Origin: Echinococcus granulosus
Lineage: Eukaryota > Platyhelminthes > Cestoda > Cyclophyllidea > Taeniidae
NCBI RefSeq assembly: GCF_000524195.1
Contig: NW_020170389.1
Coordinates: 335,219-399,218, forward strand
DNA: 64,000 nucleotides
Direction: 5' to 3'
The position numbers and the translations under genes are program-made. A model generated the notes under the pieces. It was not told the DNA's origin. It saw only the letters and a program-made list of their open reading frames with translations, and ran no database searches. Positions 60,101 through 64,000 of the stretch are shown in pieces; the stretch's first letter is position 1, and every line of letters begins with the position of its first letter.

Positions 60101-61892
60101 CATTCATCGTTGTAGCCGTACCACGGATAATTAAAGCCCGCTACCTAGACCTATAAAAATCCTACCTTCCGTATTATCGGGAAGGTGTACTGTGTGCATT
60201 TGAGTGCTTCTGTTGCATTGCAGGGAGGAGCACAACTTCCGAAAGCGCTACCTTAAATACGCCCTGGCGCACGAACACTGTCACATCACTTTTTACGGAC
60301 CTGTGGTTCCTGCAAAAACTGGAGTCGTCGCCATTGTCAACTCCACGTGGCGGGAGCAGGTAACTCGGGCGTGCTCTACTTTCTTTACAATGTGATCGTT
60401 TACTCTCCTATGATTGGAACGTTCTGAAGCCCACAATATGGGCTCCTACACTTGCACTCAGTTTGAAGTTAACCCTGTTAGTTTTCCGCAGCGCAACACG
60501 CACTACTATACCAAATTTCAAATTATTCTTGATCGACTGGGATTCCCACATCCAGTGCTCGAGGCAATGATACGCTGGTCTCTCACCTTGATAATATCCT
60601 GTCAAGGGATAAAATAATCCAAACAGCTTTGGAATATTTCTACTTCCCACAAACTAATGCATACCGGTTTAGATTGGTTAACAAATTAACACTGCTGGTT
60701 ATAGTCGAAATTCGGAATGGTTCATGCTTGCCTGCTACTTAGAAGGCAATGAGCTTACCGTTAGTCAATGCATAGGTCTTAGCATGTCTGCTCAAACTGC
60801 AATGTTACGCGACTGTTCTTATTTATGTGCCAAAGCACTGATGTGCTGTTTATTTCTCTTAAGAATAAGACTTTATTCAAATGTCTTCTATAGGCGGAAG
60901 CGCTCAACTCACCAAAATTTAGAATCGCCGGGACGGGCAGCGTGACGGACTGCAATGAGTCCTTCCAGATAATGAAGAAACTCAAATTGGTCGGCCACCC
61001 ATATAAAATCTTCTCCAAAACCGCCTTTATTCGCGGTATGTTCAACTCGGAGCTTGAGGTGGCTAAAATGGTCGGCTCTAAGATTCAGACCGTCTCTAAA
61101 ATTCGAGGTAATAAATCTACCTTTCAAGATGCAGTGAGGTATACTGACATGCATAACAAATATTGGGATTTTATCTTAGGTCTAATAAAGAACGCCCTCA
61201 TGGGAACGAGTCACAAACCAGGTGACTTTAGGGCTACATTTGAAGCGTCAATTCGAATGGCAGACATAGTGTTTGCGCGAACCTTTGTGCCCATCGAACT
61301 GACCCCTTTCTACAATCCAATTCCCAACCTCCTTCTGCCCTCTGCTCGAACCGCAGCCTCTTCCGCCAGTGAAACACAGTGGAGGATGCTTCGCACCATG
61401 AGTGAGTTACGGTGGGATATGGGCGCTAAGGTAGAGATCAAGGAGGACTCCAAATACAGGGAGGCACAACGTGTGCCCTTCGTGCATCTACCACTGACTG
61501 TGCCCACCAAACTAGTCGCGGCGCTGCCCTTCGCCGATAAGCCAAAACTGAGTAAGAAACAGCTGCGTACACAACGCTTCAGGAATGATGAGGTAAGACG
61601 CGCTCGGAACGTCGATGTACCCGCACCGATAATAGCATCGTCTGAAATGGAGGGCGTTCCCGATCCCGTTGGGCACGTCCGCGATCGCGCGCAGCTCATT
61701 CAACGCCTGCGGCGGTTGCACGCGGCCTATCAAGAGCGGGAGAAGGGCAAGATGGTCGCTCGCATCTCACGTTACAAGGCGAAGTGCGCCACGGAGGCGG
61801 AGATGGCGGAAGCGAGAAGTAAAAAGCGGAAGAAGGAGTTCTTTGCTCGTCATCGTGGTGGCACCAAGGGGCACTCGGCCGTAAAGACGTAG
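54128..61892 (+). CDS. BMS1: BMS1, ribosome biogenesis GTPase
   Basis: Nucleolar GTPase of the small-subunit processome; with Rcl1 it is needed for early 18S rRNA processing. Proposed exons: 54128-54779, 54820-55244, 55675-56176, 56293-56355, 57048-57565, 58085-58349, 59019-59220, 60224-60359, 60894-61107 and 61180-61892, about 1229 aa (human 1282). Phases agree throughout. Features: basic N-terminus; P-loop GPPRCGKST (residues 82-90); LTHLDQFK (G4-like); WRTGHPYMLVDRLEDVT; SSVGGVLLDRDATYIDLGGS; an acidic middle (exons 3 and 5), shorter than in vertebrates; FDPRQP and SVGWRRYQTI; KYALAHEHCHITFYGPVVP; and KKLKLVGHPYKIFSKTAFIR, then GMFNSELEVAKM and SIRMADIVFARTFVPIELTP at the C-terminus. The first intron could instead be 54767-54797. 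TSR1 is the nearest relative, but the P-loop and length point to BMS1. Confidence 0.95.
54780..54819 (+). other. 40-nt micro-intron in BMS1
   Basis: Donor GTAGGA and acceptor CACTTTTAG join the AKIFLLSRF part to the HHHKQSEVGDKIIDG part in phase. An alternative 31-nt intron (54767-54797, GTGCAG...TTTACAG) also restores the frame. One of them, or a sequencing error, is needed, because the BMS1 frame shifts here. Confidence 0.6.
61108..61179 (+). other. 72-nt frame-preserving intron in BMS1
   Basis: Donor GTAATA and acceptor TTATCTTAG. Its length is a multiple of three and it has no stop, so the open frame runs straight through. Removal gives VSKIRGLIKNAL, which fits the family; the retained 24 residues do not. 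Confidence 0.8.
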
Positions 61893-62111
61893 ACGCCACC
61901 CAGAATGTACATATCCGACAAGTGTCCATACATCTCGTATGCAAATCACAATGGAGTCGCCTTTGTTTGGTTAAAGATGCAATTTTGTTGAGGGATGCAA
62001 AGTAAGTAAATGGCGAAGGAGGAAAGGGTGAACAACCAGTCTCGGTGGGTTGGTTGATAGGAGTGAAATGATTGATAAAAGATGAAATTGTAGCTCTCAC
62101 AGCAATATGCG

Positions 62112-62833
62112 CTAGTAAATGGTTGGTGGCTCCGGGTCGTTATTCTAAAAGCAAAAGAGGAGAAACCTTCGGAAGGACAGTTACAGAGCTGGTAAACAGA
62201 ATACTGTAATGGTAGCAAAAGCGGGTCAGCATTACGCGATTGCAGATTCCAATTGTGTTGAGTTTATAGAAATTCTGAAAGGTAAATCCTGGTGCTACTA
62301 ATCTTGGTGAAATGGTTTTTGGTGGGTAAAGTTGGTCACCCACCAAGCGATCAACATCAAGGGCTTGGGTGATAGTGCGTGGTGTGGGATTTCCAGCGCG
62401 TCATTGCGCGTTGTAATGCATTTCTAGTTACTGCCAAAGTAGGTTTACATAAGACACAAATTTGGTGGCTAATTTACTTGGTCAAGTGGAATTGGCAACA
62501 TTCGTTACAATAAACGATAGCAGCGGAAGCTCAGCAAGTTTATAAACGAGAAAGACTCACCCCTGCGGGTCCAGGCTTGTCCGACCCACTAGCGCTGCCT
62601 TGACGACAAGTGCGGAAGGCCAAGACACTGGCAATAACAAGAATCCACGCGAAGAACACGAAGAATGAGGAGGAAATTTGACTGTCACTCTGACTCGCAA
62701 ATGGGTTGGATAGGTCGCTCTGGCAGATGACGTCATTGCAGTAGGCTTGTGACTGTCGCAGCATGGTCAAGAGCCGCTGCATCGATGTTTCGTGATTGTA
62801 GATACACTCACATGGATCAAAATCACCTGACAT
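62112..62833 (-). CDS. SMIM14: SMIM14, small integral membrane protein 14
   Basis: Small single-pass membrane protein of the endoplasmic reticulum; its molecular role is poorly known. Coding exons 62833-62561 and 62144-62112 join in phase 0, giving 101 aa (human 99). The N-terminus MSGDFDPCECIYNHETSMQR and LLTMLRQSQAYCNDVICQSD closely follow the family, including the CEC and the Cys near LRQSQAYC. One membrane segment (SSFFVFFAWILVIASVLAF) lies at about residues 52-72. The tail is proline-rich and ends DPEPPTIY. An acceptor (CACTTTTAG) stands just before the ATG, so the 5' UTR is probably in an upstream exon. An in-frame upstream extension to 63001 exists but is not family-like, so the start at 62833 is preferred. 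It is tail to tail with BMS1, with 219 nt between stop codons. Confidence 0.92.
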
Positions 62834-64000
62834 GTCTAAAAGTGACGTCGTGAGAAATACGCAGCAAGTAACTTGGACTTGCATTACGCTAGTGACCATG
62901 TAAGGGCAAAAACCCCAAAGAGGACTTGAACTTGGAATTAGACAAGAGCGGGCACAAGGTGAGCTACATTTCAGCCAAATACAGAATTTAAAGTACTGCA
63001 ATAAAAGGCTAGTTCTTGATAAGAATAAATCAGCTGGGACTTGTATACAACTGTCTTGCTAAATATATGCGGGGCGTAATTGTGTTAGAACCTCACATGT
63101 ACATGAACTCAGGCAATACCAAGGATGCCGCCCGCCTAATAAATTCAAGGACTTTATTTGTCATGCGGATTACAAGAAAACATTGGAGCAAATGAGAAGC
63201 AACTACTGCAACCAGAAAGGAAACAACGTACTAACGCAACAGACGCTTGAATCGTATATTTAGGCTAGTGTAAGCCTGTTAGCAGATTGAAACAAAAAAT
63301 CGCCGGCAAAAAAGCAGAGAAAGCAAAAAAACAAACAAAAACTTATACATATTTTGACGCAAATATTTATTAACAAAACTTTTTATAAATTAACTTCCCT
63401 AACGCGTCACTAAAAAATAACAGTATTTTCACTATAGCTGTCACATTTAAATCCAACTTTCGGGATATTTATAATAAAAAATCTCGCTTGTTAGATTGCC
63501 TTTACAAATAAAAGCCAAATGGGCAGAAAGGTTTGCGGAAAATTTTGCCAAAGAAAAGTGTTGAAAACTACAAAATATTGCTTTTTCATTTTTTAAAAAT
63601 TTTATCGTTAAAAATTTTTTTGGAATGCTCTTATTTTGTTAAGTTTGCTGTAAATTTTGCAATAAGAAGCTTTCTTGATGTTGTGCAAATACCAAAGGAG
63701 GTACAAAGTGAATGGATGGTACTCGGATGATGACGAGATCATATTGTTACAATTGTAGTTAAAAAATATCACAACTCTTCAAGAACCCATTTGCTAAATT
63801 TTAACACCCCAGTTTCTCGGTTGCCTTTCGATTATATTGGACGGACAACTTTAATGCTCCATGGCCATACCAGTAACCCCAAGCTATAATAAATGTTGTG
63901 TAATGCGTTAGATGTTTGTTTAACAATCTGTTTTTTAAATAGGACCACATTGGTGGCAGCAGAAAGCAAACCTGATCCCAAGGGATATCAATCCAACTTT
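62834..64000. other. Upstream of SMIM14; no further gene recognised
   Basis: Should hold the SMIM14 promoter and a noncoding first exon. 63.28-63.65 kb is very AT-rich. At the right edge (about 63948-63990), TTGGTGGCAGCAGAAAGC follows a possible acceptor (TTTTTTAAATAG) and could be the start of an exon or a retrotransposon primer-binding site. Too little is visible to decide. Confidence 0.4.

Noticed and set aside
62834..63001. N-terminal extension of SMIM14 to 63001
   Set aside because: An acceptor (CACTTTTAG) stands directly before the ATG at 62833, and the extension is not family-like. It is intron or 5' UTR.
1..64000. tRNA, rRNA, CRISPR arrays, riboswitches, prokaryotic-type operons
   Set aside because: Looked for by eye on both strands; no cloverleaf-like sequence with both internal promoter boxes and no regularly spaced short repeats were found. 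A covariance-model scan would be decisive for small RNAs.
1..64000. An undescribed multi-gene system
   Set aside because: All intact genes belong to known, functionally unrelated animal families. The unexplained signals are repeats and gene fragments, reported singly in the findings.

Overview
The window is nuclear DNA of a parasitic flatworm (Platyhelminthes). A tapeworm is my best guess and a fluke is possible; the species cannot be told. The reasons are: animal genes with spliceosomal introns; introns of only 31-40 nt near the 5' ends of several genes beside introns of up to 3.6 kb; a multi-exon helminth-like gene layout in otherwise repeat-rich, moderately AT-rich DNA; and two 100-N assembly gaps. 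The standard genetic code fits all genes. All exon joins below were worked out by eye from splice signals, phase and remembered family similarity.

Layout. 1-3058 (+): 3' part of a ZNF608/ZNF609 (Drosophila scribbler/brakeless) homologue, cut by the window edge. 3.1-17.9 kb: no intact gene, but repeats. These are one arm of a near-identical inverted repeat (9387-10076) holding a gap, a dispersed ~0.9 kb repeat family, a decayed Ty3/gypsy retrotransposon (12.4-15.0 kb) and an eIF6 gene fragment (minus strand, 16.7-17.1 kb). 17890-30336 (+): an eight-exon MEIOB homologue (meiotic RPA-like OB-fold protein). 32067-33254 (-): a single-exon rhodopsin-class GPCR. 33.3-45.9 kb: no intact gene; more copies of the ~0.9 kb repeat, the second inverted-repeat arm (38917-39604) and a second, more decayed gypsy copy (43.86-45.15 kb).

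From 45.9 kb the window is gene-rich: RPL23/uL14 (+, three exons) with a decayed copy of its last exon 1.3 kb downstream; CFAP58/CCDC147 (-, 48312-53029); BMS1 (+, 54128-61892), head to head with CFAP58; and SMIM14 (-, 62112-62833), tail to tail with BMS1.

Functionally these are unlinked housekeeping or lineage genes: ribosome structure (RPL23), ribosome assembly (BMS1, and the eIF6 fragment by origin), the axoneme (CFAP58), meiosis (MEIOB), transcription-related regulation (ZNF608/609) and signalling (GPCR). I found no operon, CRISPR array, phage or other new multi-gene system. The most interesting material is the micro-introns, the repeat families and the gene fragments.
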